Source: Phycisphaerae bacterium
GTDB taxonomy: Bacteria > Planctomycetota > Phycisphaerae > UBA1845
Reading direction: 5' to 3'
Assembly (NCBI GenBank): GCA_029260035.1
Contig: JAJDEA010000032.1
Coordinates: forward strand, 1 to 34,194
Length of the DNA: 34,194 bases
This document shows, piece by piece, positions 7,558 through 16,900 of the stretch (position 1 is the first letter of the stretch; each line of letters opens with the position of its first letter). The notes under the pieces were generated by a model. That model saw only the letters and a program-made list of their open reading frames with translations. It was not told the DNA's origin and made no database searches. A program made the position numbers and the translations under genes.

Positions 7558-8679
7558 GTGAGCAACATCATAAAGAAGCTGTATGAGGTAGGGCAATCAA
7601 TTTGGTGCGACAACATTAGTCGACACATGATCGACTCCGGCGAACTTCAAGAGTTGATTGATTTTGGTGTCGTTGGCGTGACATCCAATCCGACCATATT
7701 CATGAAAGCCATCACAGGCAGCACGGATTACGACAAAAAGCTACACGCACTTCTCCAAGGTCAATCGGATCGGATGGCCATTTATGAAGGGCTTGTGCTT
7801 CCGGATATTACGGATGCAGCGGATATCCTCAAGCCCGTGTTCGATCGAACAAATGGTGTAGATGGGTACGTCAGCTTGGAAGTCAATCCCAAGCTCGCCT
7901 ACGATACACAAGGAACTATTGCCGAAGCAAAAAGGCTGGCTGGGGAGTTGGATCGGCCAAATGTGTTTATCAAAGTGCCCGCCACTGATGAAGGAATCCC
8001 TGCAATTGAAGCGATCATAGCCGAAGGAATCAGCGTCAACGTCACCTTGATCTTCGGGATTGGCCCTTACGAAAAGGTCATGGAGGCCTATTTGGCGGGC
8101 CTGAAGAAATATCATCAAGCAGGGGGCAAATTGGATAGCGTCTCGTCTGTGGCATCCTTTTTTGTCAGCCGTGTGGATGGTCGCGTCGATCAGTTGCTGA
8201 AAGAGAAACAAGACAACGGTGCAAACATCGATCACCTGCTCAGCAAGGCAGCGATTGCAAATGCCAAATTAGCCTATGCAAGATACCAAGAGGTTTTCGA
8301 GAAGGCGGATGGCGAATTTGCAGCGCTGGCTGCGCAAGGCGCGCGAGTGCAAAGGCCATTGTGGGCGAGCACGAGCGCTAAAAACCCCAACCATTCGTCG
8401 ACCAGATACGTCGACGGCCTCGTAGCCAGGAACACGGTGAACACCATTCCCCCCGCGACCATTCAAGCGACTCTCGAAGGCGGAACCGCCTCCATCGCAA
8501 TCGATCAAGGCGTGGACGAAGCGAAAGCCTTAATTGATGAGCTTGAATCGATGGGTATTTCCATCGAAGAAGTGACAAACGATCTGCGCAAACAGGGAGT
8601 CGAACTTTTTGCCCAGAGTTTCGATGAACTGCTAGCCAATATCGACGAGAAAACAGAGCGACTTCGAGCTGTGGGATAA
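7558..8679 (+). CDS. tal: Transaldolase
   Basis: Pentose phosphate pathway enzyme that moves a dihydroxyacetone unit between sedoheptulose 7-phosphate and glyceraldehyde 3-phosphate. An ATG at 7498 is in frame, but I prefer GTG at 7558: it has GGAG seven bases upstream and gives the usual opening KKLYEVGQSIWCDNI. This makes a 373-aa protein, the length of the longer transaldolases found in actinobacteria and cyanobacteria. Signature VTSNPTIF is at residues 41-48, and the Schiff-base lysine is Lys139 in VFIKVPATDEG. SVASFFVSRVDGRVD and WASTSAKNP are further conserved blocks. It is monocistronic, convergent with the gene that follows, and unrelated in function to the neighbouring clusters. Confidence 0.95.
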   Translation: MSNIIKKLYEVGQSIWCDNISRHMIDSGELQELIDFGVVGVTSNPTIFMKAITGSTDYDKKLHALLQGQSDRMAIYEGLVLPDITDAADILKPVFDRTNGVDGYVSLEVNPKLAYDTQGTIAEAKRLAGELDRPNVFIKVPATDEGIPAIEAIIAEGISVNVTLIFGIGPYEKVMEAYLAGLKKYHQAGGKLDSVSSVASFFVSRVDGRVDQLLKEKQDNGANIDHLLSKAAIANAKLAYARYQEVFEKADGEFAALAAQGARVQRPLWASTSAKNPNHSSTRYVDGLVARNTVNTIPPATIQATLEGGTASIAIDQGVDEAKALIDELESMGISIEEVTNDLRKQGVELFAQSFDELLANIDEKTERLRAVG

Positions 8680-8700
8680 GCCTTGAATTAAGAAAAAGGG

Positions 8701-8717
8701 GGAGAGACCAAATCTCC
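8701..8717. terminator. Possible weak bidirectional terminator
   Basis: Between the convergent transaldolase and SPASM-protein genes lies a short inverted repeat, GGAGA (8701-8705) and TCTCC (8713-8717), with an A-rich stretch on the left and TTT on the right. The stem is only five base pairs, so this is a weak candidate based on position as much as on structure. Confidence 0.3.
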
Positions 8718-8724
8718 TTTCACC

Positions 8725-10389
8725 TCATGGACGATGCCATTCGTCGCATGCTGCGCAGAGATTCAATGGAGATTCGTCGTAACGATGGTCTCGATGCGCA
8801 TCTCGGAGTTTTGTCATCACACCGCCTGACCATATCTCGCTGAGCGAGTTTTCGTTTAGATTTCCAATCGGCGCCATTCCCGCGAAATCCTGCTCACAGG
8901 CGGTCACACAACCATCAGCCAGAACCATACATCGCGAACGTAATCTTCGGCAAGGTATTCTGGTTGAGGGAGCCATATTTATGACACTTCTGTTTTCGAT
9001 CTGTCCAGCATAGTGACTGTACCCCTGAATGGTTACGACGCCGAGCTTTCGAATCCAGCCATCATAAAACGCATCCATTTCGTGAACATTGTCTTTGGAT
9101 TTCGTAAAACTCGGAACGACAATCGGCTTAGCGGTGCTACGTTTTTGGGTCAGTTCTCCGACACGCTCCATTCTTTTTCGAACGAAATCCAGGCTCGCCT
9201 TCGTGGGATGATTCGGAGATTGCAGTTTGCCATAGGTGTCGGACGACCAGGCATCGAGCGATATGCTGAGTATGTCCACACGATTATCAATCATCGCCTC
9301 GATCTTGTCGTCCGTCAGGTCCACACCCGTCGATCGAACCGCCAGGCCGAAAGGCCCACTAGAAGAAGCGGACGTATCGCGAAGAGATGCCAGGATGCCG
9401 GTAAAGTCTGGATGACGTAGCGGATCACCAAACCCACCCAGCACAATCAGTGAATCATCCATCGCAGTCGCCTCTCGGCTGAGCCTACTGACGATCTCTT
9501 TTGAAATCGGACCACGGGTAGGAATTTTTGAGCCAGCGGGTCGGAGAAGATTTTCCGGATAGGGGTCGTCCGTCGTAAGTTCAATTTCCACTTCTGTTGG
9601 TAATTGTTCGAATGTTTTGGCCTCAGCCGCTGCAAGCCAGCGACCAACCGCGACCGCATCCGGATCATCCATGTCATCCAAAAGGCACTTTAGCCGTTGA
9701 AGAGATCGATCCGTATCCGCGATGCATCGGCCCACGGCATAGCGCACTTCCATGGGGACTTCCAAACAGCATTCCAGAAAAATGACATCTTTTCGCGGGT
9801 TGTCGGGCTGATAGGCGAAGGTCCAACCTACCGGGATGTTCTGCTCGGCGAGTTGACGAATCGTGTCCGCACGCAACAAGATCCCCGCCAAGCCTGGCGG
9901 AGCTTGCACAAACGTCAGATCGGCGAATTCAGTTTCACGCCGATTGTGTTGAATCATCGTGTCAATCATACGGGGATCAACAACCGGTGCTGCGGCTGAG
10001 ACACTCATCACAGCATCCACGCCCGTCGTATCCAAAAGCCCCGTCAAAGCTCGGCAATCCGTGTATTCGTCGAAACAAGTTGTACTACCTAAACCTCCTC
10101 GCCAGCCATCCAGCGCCCACTTCCTCGAAGTTTGCACGAGAGATGCCCAGGGCATTGGCGACGCGTCACAACTCGTCACGGTTGAACGCGTTCCGCGAAG
10201 CAGCTGAGCACATTGGTCCGTTTGATCAGACGGAGCAAGCACGACAATATCGGTGATTTCTTTCGCCCGCATCAACCGCTCAACCGTGCGACGAAGCACG
10301 GGCACGCCATGAAGTTCAGCGCTCAGTCGGCTCTTCGTCCCGATAGAAGACATTTCCAGGTTGGCTGCCAATGCCGCGATGACTTTCAT
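8725..10389 (-). CDS. Nucleotidyltransferase-like/radical-SAM-like protein with SPASM domain, Fe-S core motif missing
   Basis: This 554-aa fusion starts like a SpsF/KdsB-type nucleotidyltransferase (MKVIAALAAN, SRLSAELHGVPVLRRTVERL at residues 20-39). Its second half, from about residue 265, follows a radical SAM barrel: strand VEIELTT (267-273), GGFGDPLRHP (318-327, matching the GGEP region), SISLDAW (375-381). It ends in a SPASM-like Cys cluster: Cys480, 487, 494, 498, 545 and 548, with GNLNENSLSEIW between. The expected CX3CX2C after VEIELTT is absent; residues 274-286 read DDPYPENLLRPAG, and I confirmed this codon by codon. So it probably cannot bind the SAM cluster, while an auxiliary cluster may persist. 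It overlaps the Maf-like gene by ATGA, suggesting a role in flagellin or surface-protein glycosylation. Exact function unknown. Confidence 0.8.
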   Translation of the reverse strand: MKVIAALAANLEMSSIGTKSRLSAELHGVPVLRRTVERLMRAKEITDIVVLAPSDQTDQCAQLLRGTRSTVTSCDASPMPWASLVQTSRKWALDGWRGGLGSTTCFDEYTDCRALTGLLDTTGVDAVMSVSAAAPVVDPRMIDTMIQHNRRETEFADLTFVQAPPGLAGILLRADTIRQLAEQNIPVGWTFAYQPDNPRKDVIFLECCLEVPMEVRYAVGRCIADTDRSLQRLKCLLDDMDDPDAVAVGRWLAAAEAKTFEQLPTEVEIELTTDDPYPENLLRPAGSKIPTRGPISKEIVSRLSREATAMDDSLIVLGGFGDPLRHPDFTGILASLRDTSASSSGPFGLAVRSTGVDLTDDKIEAMIDNRVDILSISLDAWSSDTYGKLQSPNHPTKASLDFVRKRMERVGELTQKRSTAKPIVVPSFTKSKDNVHEMDAFYDGWIRKLGVVTIQGYSHYAGQIENRSVINMAPSTRIPCRRLRSRCMVLADGCVTACEQDFAGMAPIGNLNENSLSEIWSGGVMTKLRDAHRDHRYDESPLNLCAACDEWHRP

Positions 10390-12308
10390 GAAGTTCTTTC
10401 TGCCTTCCTGACCCGATTGAGTGAGTCGGCCAGGATAGTGCGAACAGAATCTGCACCATCGCGAACAGATGTCAGAAATTCGACGTCCCGATCAATCTGC
10501 CGTTTCGCACGTTCTTCATCCGTAGCACCTCCGGCTACCGTTTTTCGATCCGCAGCATATCGTCGAAACTCCGCAAACTGAGTCGCGGCACTGATAACTT
10601 TATACGCCCTGCTCTCTCGGCTCACTTTGGTTCGTAGCTCGTCCACCCGGATCAACCTTTGGTTGAACTTGTTCGGGTCATCCGTTAAGGATTTCAATTC
10701 TTCAAGCAATTCGAGCAATTCAGCGCAAACTGCAGATGCCTCGTCCAACTCATCAATGCGCGCACTGATTTCTTGCTCAGTTTCGTCGAGTTTCGTTGGA
10801 TCGCGCCACGCAGTCGTCTTGCGATAAGCGAACAAGTCGGGTGTCAACCTATCTGCGCAATAAGCCTTGGCTGTTTCCGCTAAGGTAAGGCTTTGCGTCC
10901 CGCGTATGGCAGCACCGCCCTCTGTCGCGTCAATTACTCGCGCTGCTACGCCAGCAATATCCTTCTCAAACTGCTCAAGGTATGTAAAAAGTAATTCATC
11001 TGTGTAAATTTCCCCGCCATCAATCGCATGCACCCGCCGAAGAATCTGCCGATTGCGTGCAATCCGGTCCCACTCTTTCTGCTCCATCGATTGGAATCGG
11101 TTGATTTCGCTGCGCCAAGCATGGTGAATTTCAACGCCGGGCACATAAAAGACATGCCCCGTGAATGCAAGATCCTGTCCGACAAAAATGATCGGATCAC
11201 ATCCCATATACACGGCAAGGTAAAACGCAAGATGTGCGACCGTGGCGCCAGGTTGAAGACTCCCTCGTGCCCCCAATTTGTCACCTATAAGCAAACGGGC
11301 CCAATCATTATCCAGCAAGGAAACAGGGCCCGGAAAACGATCGATCACATGCCAGGTTGCTTTGGGCTCTGCGACAAGATGAACATTTTCCAGCCCTTCC
11401 ACACCTTCAAGAAATTTTTGCGACATTTCGTGGAAATCCAAACTCGTGGCGAAGTCTGGAATGATCCCTCGCTTCATCAATGGCTTGAGTGCTGTTTGCA
11501 CGGCAATGAGCACCGCGTGATCTTTGAGCGCACCAACCTGATCGATGTTTTTGGAAAGAGACGGCCCAGCAGCAATAACGATACCCGGCTTACCCGCAAA
11601 GCGATTCTGCAGAATGTCAATCGGTGGGGTCGTCACATACGCAGCCAGGTTCATGGCGATATTTTGGCATGTGACGCGGGAGTTGCTCATCAACGTAGAC
11701 AATGTCATCCGCGTGTACGTCACAAATTCGGAAACCATGTTCATGATTTCGCGATGAGCTTCATCTGCTATGCGACTCGACGGGGCATGCTTGACCAGCT
11801 GAGTGCCGATCATAATCCGCGCGTTGTGGGGATATAGACGGTCATGAATACGCGTCTTGTCCGTATCCGTGAAAATGAAGAACCGGTTACTCGATATCAA
11901 GTCCGTCATATCCAGGCAAGTCAACGCGGCCGCGATGAGTGGAATGCTTGGTTCAAGGCAGATAATAATCGCCTGATCGTGCAAACGCTCGAACAGCGCT
12001 CGAACATGATAACCTAGTCCGAGACCCGCAAGGACGAAGCAGAATTTATCTTCAATCGGAACCGCAGACGCCATTTTCTCGGCTTCCGCAACTGGATCAT
12101 AACGACTGTGCAAATAGACTGAATCACCCGAAGGCACGACCATCTTCGCCGTCCAGGCCCCGGAGCGAGTTGGTTCAACGGCAATGCGATCGTCATCGGG
12201 CACAGCATCAACACGAATCGCCAATGATGGATCGTTCCGCCACAGCGCACGCATATTTCGCAAAAACAAATCTTGCTTAACAGCTTGGGCTTCAGCTTGC
12301 ATCATCAT
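10386..12308 (-). CDS. Maf-like (DUF115) motility-associated glycosyltransferase
   Basis: Member of the motility accessory factor/6-hydroxymethylpterin-diphosphokinase-like (DUF115) family. Characterised Maf proteins transfer nonulosonic acids such as pseudaminic or legionaminic acid onto flagellin in the cytoplasm. The 640-aa protein has an N-terminal domain with VLAGLGLGYHVRALFE (residues 92-107) and a central DUF115 domain with IVIAAGPSLSKNID (243-256), IPDFATSLDFHE (283-294), GSLQPGATVAHLAF (349-362) and GCDPIIFVGQDLAFTG (369-384). The rest is mostly charged helix. The start overlaps the aat stop (ATGA); any of three consecutive ATG codons could serve. The partner nucleotidyltransferase-like protein follows with another ATGA overlap. 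No flagellin gene is in view, so the acceptor is inferred from the family. Confidence 0.85.
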   Translation of the reverse strand: MMMQAEAQAVKQDLFLRNMRALWRNDPSLAIRVDAVPDDDRIAVEPTRSGAWTAKMVVPSGDSVYLHSRYDPVAEAEKMASAVPIEDKFCFVLAGLGLGYHVRALFERLHDQAIIICLEPSIPLIAAALTCLDMTDLISSNRFFIFTDTDKTRIHDRLYPHNARIMIGTQLVKHAPSSRIADEAHREIMNMVSEFVTYTRMTLSTLMSNSRVTCQNIAMNLAAYVTTPPIDILQNRFAGKPGIVIAAGPSLSKNIDQVGALKDHAVLIAVQTALKPLMKRGIIPDFATSLDFHEMSQKFLEGVEGLENVHLVAEPKATWHVIDRFPGPVSLLDNDWARLLIGDKLGARGSLQPGATVAHLAFYLAVYMGCDPIIFVGQDLAFTGHVFYVPGVEIHHAWRSEINRFQSMEQKEWDRIARNRQILRRVHAIDGGEIYTDELLFTYLEQFEKDIAGVAARVIDATEGGAAIRGTQSLTLAETAKAYCADRLTPDLFAYRKTTAWRDPTKLDETEQEISARIDELDEASAVCAELLELLEELKSLTDDPNKFNQRLIRVDELRTKVSRESRAYKVISAATQFAEFRRYAADRKTVAGGATDEERAKRQIDRDVEFLTSVRDGADSVRTILADSLNRVRKAERTS

Positions 12309-12931
12309 TCTTCGTCTTGGTTCGGCAGTCGCTGAATCGTCGGTGTACGATCCACGAAATGGCAGCGATGCGAAAGCGCGATTCGTAATCTTTTTTCATA
12401 ATCCTGGCGCGTAATTTCCGACACGCCAAACCGCTGCAAGTGTGCCGTCACGAATTGAACATCCAGCAGTACAAACCTGCGCTCGCGCAGCCTTTCGACT
12501 AAATGGAACAGGGCAACTTTGGATGCGTCCGTAACGCAATGAAACATCGATTCACCGAAAAAGGCGCCCCCAAGCGTTACGCCATAAAGTCCGCCAGCCA
12601 GCGATTCACCTTGCCAGGTTTCCACGCTATGCGCGAACCCCAGTCGATGCAACGTACTATACGCCTGTTGAATTTCCGGCGATATCCATGTGCCATCGCC
12701 TCGATCTGCGCACTGCTCTAACACATCATCAAAAGCACGGTTGATCGTTATGTGAAATTTACCCTGCCGAACGACCGCCCGCAGCGACCGCGACGCCTTG
12801 AACGCATTCAACTCCAGAATCGCGCGTGGGTCCGGCGCAAACCAAACGATTTCGTCTCCTTCGTCGGCCATGGGGAAGATCCCGTTCGCATAGGCGATGA
12901 GAAGATGCGTCGGCGCAAGGTCAGCGCGCAT
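12305..12931 (-). CDS. aat: Leucyl/phenylalanyl-tRNA-protein transferase
   Basis: Bacterial N-degron enzyme that adds Leu or Phe from aminoacyl-tRNA to proteins starting with Lys or Arg, marking them for ClpS/ClpAP. The start at 12931 (MRADLAPTHLLIAYANGIFPM) has a strong GGGAGGG upstream and gives the usual 208 aa; in-frame codons further upstream lie inside the HAD gene. Conserved blocks include YANGIFPM, WFAPDPRAILE, GTWISPEIQQAY, SVETWQGESLAGGLYGVTLGGAFFGESMF and LLDVQFVTAHLQRFG. The start overlaps the HAD gene by 11 bases, and the stop overlaps the Maf-like gene by ATGA. The operon partners are functionally unrelated as far as is known. Confidence 0.96.
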   Translation of the reverse strand: MRADLAPTHLLIAYANGIFPMADEGDEIVWFAPDPRAILELNAFKASRSLRAVVRQGKFHITINRAFDDVLEQCADRGDGTWISPEIQQAYSTLHRLGFAHSVETWQGESLAGGLYGVTLGGAFFGESMFHCVTDASKVALFHLVERLRERRFVLLDVQFVTAHLQRFGVSEITRQDYEKRLRIALSHRCHFVDRTPTIQRLPNQDEE

Positions 12932-13661
12932 CACCAAATCCCTCCCGCAAAATCTGCGGGATTTCTCGAAGCTCCCGGATAATCCGATCGGGTTGAGAGC
13001 CAAACCGACGCATTTTGTGCTCGTGCAAGCAAAGTATCGTCCGCATCCCAACTCGTGCCGCACCCATGACGTCGTTATCCAGGCGATCGCCAACAAATAC
13101 CGTTCGCTCAGGATTAATGTTCATCGCTCCCAGCGCACAGCGAAAAACCTCTCTGTGAGGTTTCATATACCGGACGGCAGACGAATAAACACACGTTTCG
13201 AAGAACGGAGAAAGCGCCTGGTGGTCGAGATATCCCTTCACGGCAGATGCAGGAAGCCAGGTATTTGACACAATACCCAAACGATATCCATCGCCTGACA
13301 GTTCCGCGATAACATCGTTGGCTTGCGGATCTTTCGTAAAGAGGCTCTCCAACGCGGGAAAGGATGCCGCCAACAGTTCTTCCGAGTACGCCAGATCAAA
13401 GTTCAGGTTCATTCGTGCGTGGGCGCGCTGAATGACCCGAGCAAGTTGAACCTCACGCTGTGTAACCCGCGAGACAAGGTAAGCGCCGCCACATTCCCAC
13501 CGAATGTATCGAAGGTACGATTCCAGCGGTGGCGGATTATGCCCGAGTTCGAGGAGCTTCGCGTGAACCGGCCCCCCGCAGTGGCGAAGAAGTCGGCCCG
13601 GATCGGTCTCGTCGAAATGCACAAGTGTGTCACCAAGATCAAACAGTACAGCTTCGATCAT
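12921..13661 (-). CDS. HAD-superfamily hydrolase
   Basis: Haloacid-dehalogenase-type hydrolase, probably a small-molecule phosphatase. Motif I is FDLGDTLV, with nucleophile Asp8; the usual Asp at +2 is Gly10, with Asp11 next to it, a variant common in this subfamily. Motif II is GIVSNTW (Ser), motif III the lysine in MKPHREVF, motif IV VFVGDRLDNDVMGA. An alpha-helical C1 cap fits the roughly 100 residues between motifs I and II. The 246-aa length is typical. It is the first gene of an overlapping minus-strand operon that continues with aat, the Maf-like gene and the SPASM protein. Substrate is unknown; a sugar-phosphate role with the glycosylation genes is possible but unsupported. Confidence 0.88.
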   Translation of the reverse strand: MIEAVLFDLGDTLVHFDETDPGRLLRHCGGPVHAKLLELGHNPPPLESYLRYIRWECGGAYLVSRVTQREVQLARVIQRAHARMNLNFDLAYSEELLAASFPALESLFTKDPQANDVIAELSGDGYRLGIVSNTWLPASAVKGYLDHQALSPFFETCVYSSAVRYMKPHREVFRCALGAMNINPERTVFVGDRLDNDVMGAARVGMRTILCLHEHKMRRFGSQPDRIIRELREIPQILREGFGDAR

Positions 13662-13961
13662 CGGGTTGTGTCCAAGTCGGTCAATACTACTTTTCCCATA
13701 GCATTCTTATTGTTAAGCCAGGCGCACCAAACCTCGAATAAGTTCACTTGATCCGCAAGGCTTGAGCAAGCTCTAGTTTACTGTAGCGTTCAGAAGCACG
13801 GTTTCCCTCGAATACGCAAGCTGTTCATCGCTACATTTGACTGTTCGCTGCTTAAGCCATCCCTGGCTGGCATATCCTAACGCCAGTGACCGACACTGGC
13901 CAAATTTGTTGGTCGATAGTTTGAGAAGAACGAATGTCAGGAACGTCTCAGGTCCGCACCT
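13662..13961. other. Intergenic region without a gene, with a small hairpin
   Basis: About 300 bases separate the end of the RND pump gene from the start of the HAD operon (both minus strand). No open frame with family features is present. The promoter of the HAD/aat/Maf operon should lie near 13662-13760, but I cannot fix it. A 7-bp inverted repeat, GCCAGTG (13882-13888) and CACTGGC (13894-13900), lies about 60 bases past the pump stop codon and could terminate that operon, although no T-tract follows on the minus strand. Confidence 0.4.
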
Positions 13962-16900
13962 CTATATTTGAACCGCTAACTGTGCGCCTCTTTTCGCTAC
14001 TTTGAACTTAATTTCCTGAAAGGTGCAAAAAAGGACCGGTACGACGAGCATTGTTATGATTTCGATCGTCATACCTCCAAACGACGGGATCGCCATAGGC
14101 ACCATGATGTCCGCACCTCGACCACTGGATGTAAGAACAGGGAGGAGTGCGAGAATCGTCGTTGCCGTGGTCATCAAGCAAGGTCGAATCCGTCGCTTCC
14201 CAGCTTGAATCGTTGCGGCTCGAATCTCGGAGATGTTTTGGGGCGCTTGTTTGGCAAACGAGTCCTTCAAATAGGTAGCCATGACCACGCCGTCATCTGA
14301 GGCAATTCCGAAGAGTGCAAGGAACCCGACCCAGATGGCGACACTCAGATTGATCGGGTGAGCCTGAAACAACTCACGCAAACTCGTACCAAACACATCC
14401 CAGTCCAAAAACCAAGGCTGAGCGTAAAACCAGATCATGATAAATCCACCCGACCAAGCCACCACGATGCCGGTGAAAACCAGGCCTGTCGTTACGACAG
14501 ATTTGAATTGCAAATAGAGGATCATGAAGATGATAAACAGTGCCATCGGCAGGACGACCATGAGCTTCTTTTCCGACCGTATCTGATTTTCATATGAGCC
14601 TGCGAAGGTGAAGCTGACGCCGTCCGGCATATCAAGTTCGCCCGACGCGATTTTTGCCTTGAGGTATGCGTCTGCCTGCTCGACCACATCGACTTCGGCG
14701 TAATCTCTCTTCTTGTCGAAGAGCACATATCCAACTAAAAAAGTATCTTCACTCTTGATTGATTGCGCGCCACGGACGTAGTCGATCTTTGCCAACTGGA
14801 TCAGCGGAATCTGCGCACCACCCGGCGCCGGAACGAGAATTCTATCCAACGACTCAATGCTGTCGCGCAACTCTCTCAGGTAGCGCACGCGCACCGGGTA
14901 TCGCTCACGTCCCTCAACGGTCGTTGTAATGCGTCGGCCTCCAATTGCCACTTCAATGACATCCTGAACCTGCCGTAGCTTGATTCCGTATCGAGCGATG
15001 GCTTTGCGATCGATGTCTATTTCAAGATAAGGCTTGCCCTTGATCCGATCGGCAATTACCGCCGCTGGCCTGACGGAGGGAACCTCTTTGAGAAAACCCT
15101 CGATTTGCAGCCCTACCTTATCGATCGCTTCAAGACTTGGTCCTTTGACCTTGACACCCATCGGAGCACGCATGCCACTTTGGAGCATAACAATTCGTGC
15201 TGCAATCGGCTGTAACTCCGGCGCGGTCGTCGACCCCGGAATTTTTCCCGCCTCGACGATCAAGTCCCAGATATCATTGGGGGTTTTAACCCCCGCCCAA
15301 GCCTCTCGTCCGAGGTTCAGAGAAGGATCAATCGCCGGTCGCCAAAGTCTAAAAGGCATCCCGCCCGCCTCCTCAATCAAAGCTCCCTGCTCATCACGAG
15401 CGTAAGTACCTTGCACGAAGTATGGCTCGCCATCCGGCGCGGGAACCGGCGTTCCATCCTTGTCGCGAAACAAATCTTTCGTGGCCTCATCGTAACGAAA
15501 GGCCAACCGATGGCCCGCGTCGTCGGTCAAGTATTGCGGGTGATAGTTGATGACCGTTTCGATCATCGATAGCGGCGCGGGATCGAGCGGACTCTCTACT
15601 CGACCGAGCTTACCAACCGCCAACTTGATCTCTGGAATTTGATTGAAAGCAATGTCCTGCTTTTGAAGAACATCTATTACCTCGCCGATCGACGCATGAG
15701 GCATCGTGACAGGCATATAGAGATACGAACCCTCGTCGAGCGGAGGCATAAACTCCTTGCCAAGGCCGGGAAACTTCTCAGCAATAAACTTCGCCGGGTC
15801 TGATTCTTTCGCTTGTTCAGGCATCCACGCGAACAACTCGTCGAATCCGCGCCAGACCATCCCGCCTGCTATCACGAGCATGACGGGGAGCATGAGGAAG
15901 GTCACCTTGTGATCCAACGCCCATCGCAACACGAAAGGATACGCCGCCTGGAAAAGTTGAAACACAAGCAACAGCGCACCGATGGTTCCACCAACGAGGA
16001 TAGCATTACGCCACAGACCTTTCTCAGGTCCGATCGGCAGCCACGACTGCGTAAGCAGGAGCAAAACCGCACCGACCACCACTGCATTGGCGAACCATGG
16101 GCCTAACTTTCGGAGGACAGCGGGCAGCATCGGTTCAAGCGAGCCATACACACCAATGAGGACAAGCATCACTCCTGGCCATATCCACCCGTAACCAACA
16201 GCAATCCCAACACCTACGATTGCGAGTATTGGGTAAAAAAGCCAGGTAAGACTCCGGCGACCCTCGCGACTTCGTGTGAACAGAATATGTGCCGCCGGGG
16301 GAATGATGGTGAGTGCAATGATGACTGACGCGATTAAGGCATACGTCTTGGTAAAGGCGAGAGGCCGAAACAGCTTTCCTTCCGCCGCCTCCATGGTGAA
16401 GACCGGCAGGAAACTGACAATTGTCGTTGAGACGGCGGTCAGGATCGCGCTGCCAACTTCGCTGGAAGCTGTATAGATCACCTCAAGCCGATTGGCTTTC
16501 GGGTCAGCCTCGTCCAGATGTTTCAGTATGTTTTCACAAACGATGATCCCCATATCGACAATGGTGCCGATGGCGATGGCGATTCCAGACAGCGCAACGA
16601 CGTTTGCATCCACGCCGGTAGCACGCATCGCAATGAAGCACATCAAAACCGCAAGAGGGAGAAGCCCCGAAATGAGTATGGAACTGCGCAGATGACGCAC
16701 CATAACCACAACAACAATGATCGTTACGAGAATCTGCTGCAAAAGCGCGTCGCTCAGCGTTCCCAACGTCTCGTAGATCAGTCCCGAGCGGTCATAGAAC
16801 GGAACGATCCTGACTTGGCTGATCGTTCCATCCGACAGCGTTTTCTGAGGCAGGCCGGGCGAAATTTCTTCGATCTTCGCCTTCACATTTTTAATTGCAG

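Noticed and set aside
11028..11837. 269-codon plus-strand frame
   Set aside because: Lies wholly antisense to the well-supported Maf-like gene and has no family features.
13741..13960. Possible tRNA or small RNA between the HAD operon and the pump gene
   Set aside because: Only short stems; no tRNA arms or CCA end could be assembled.
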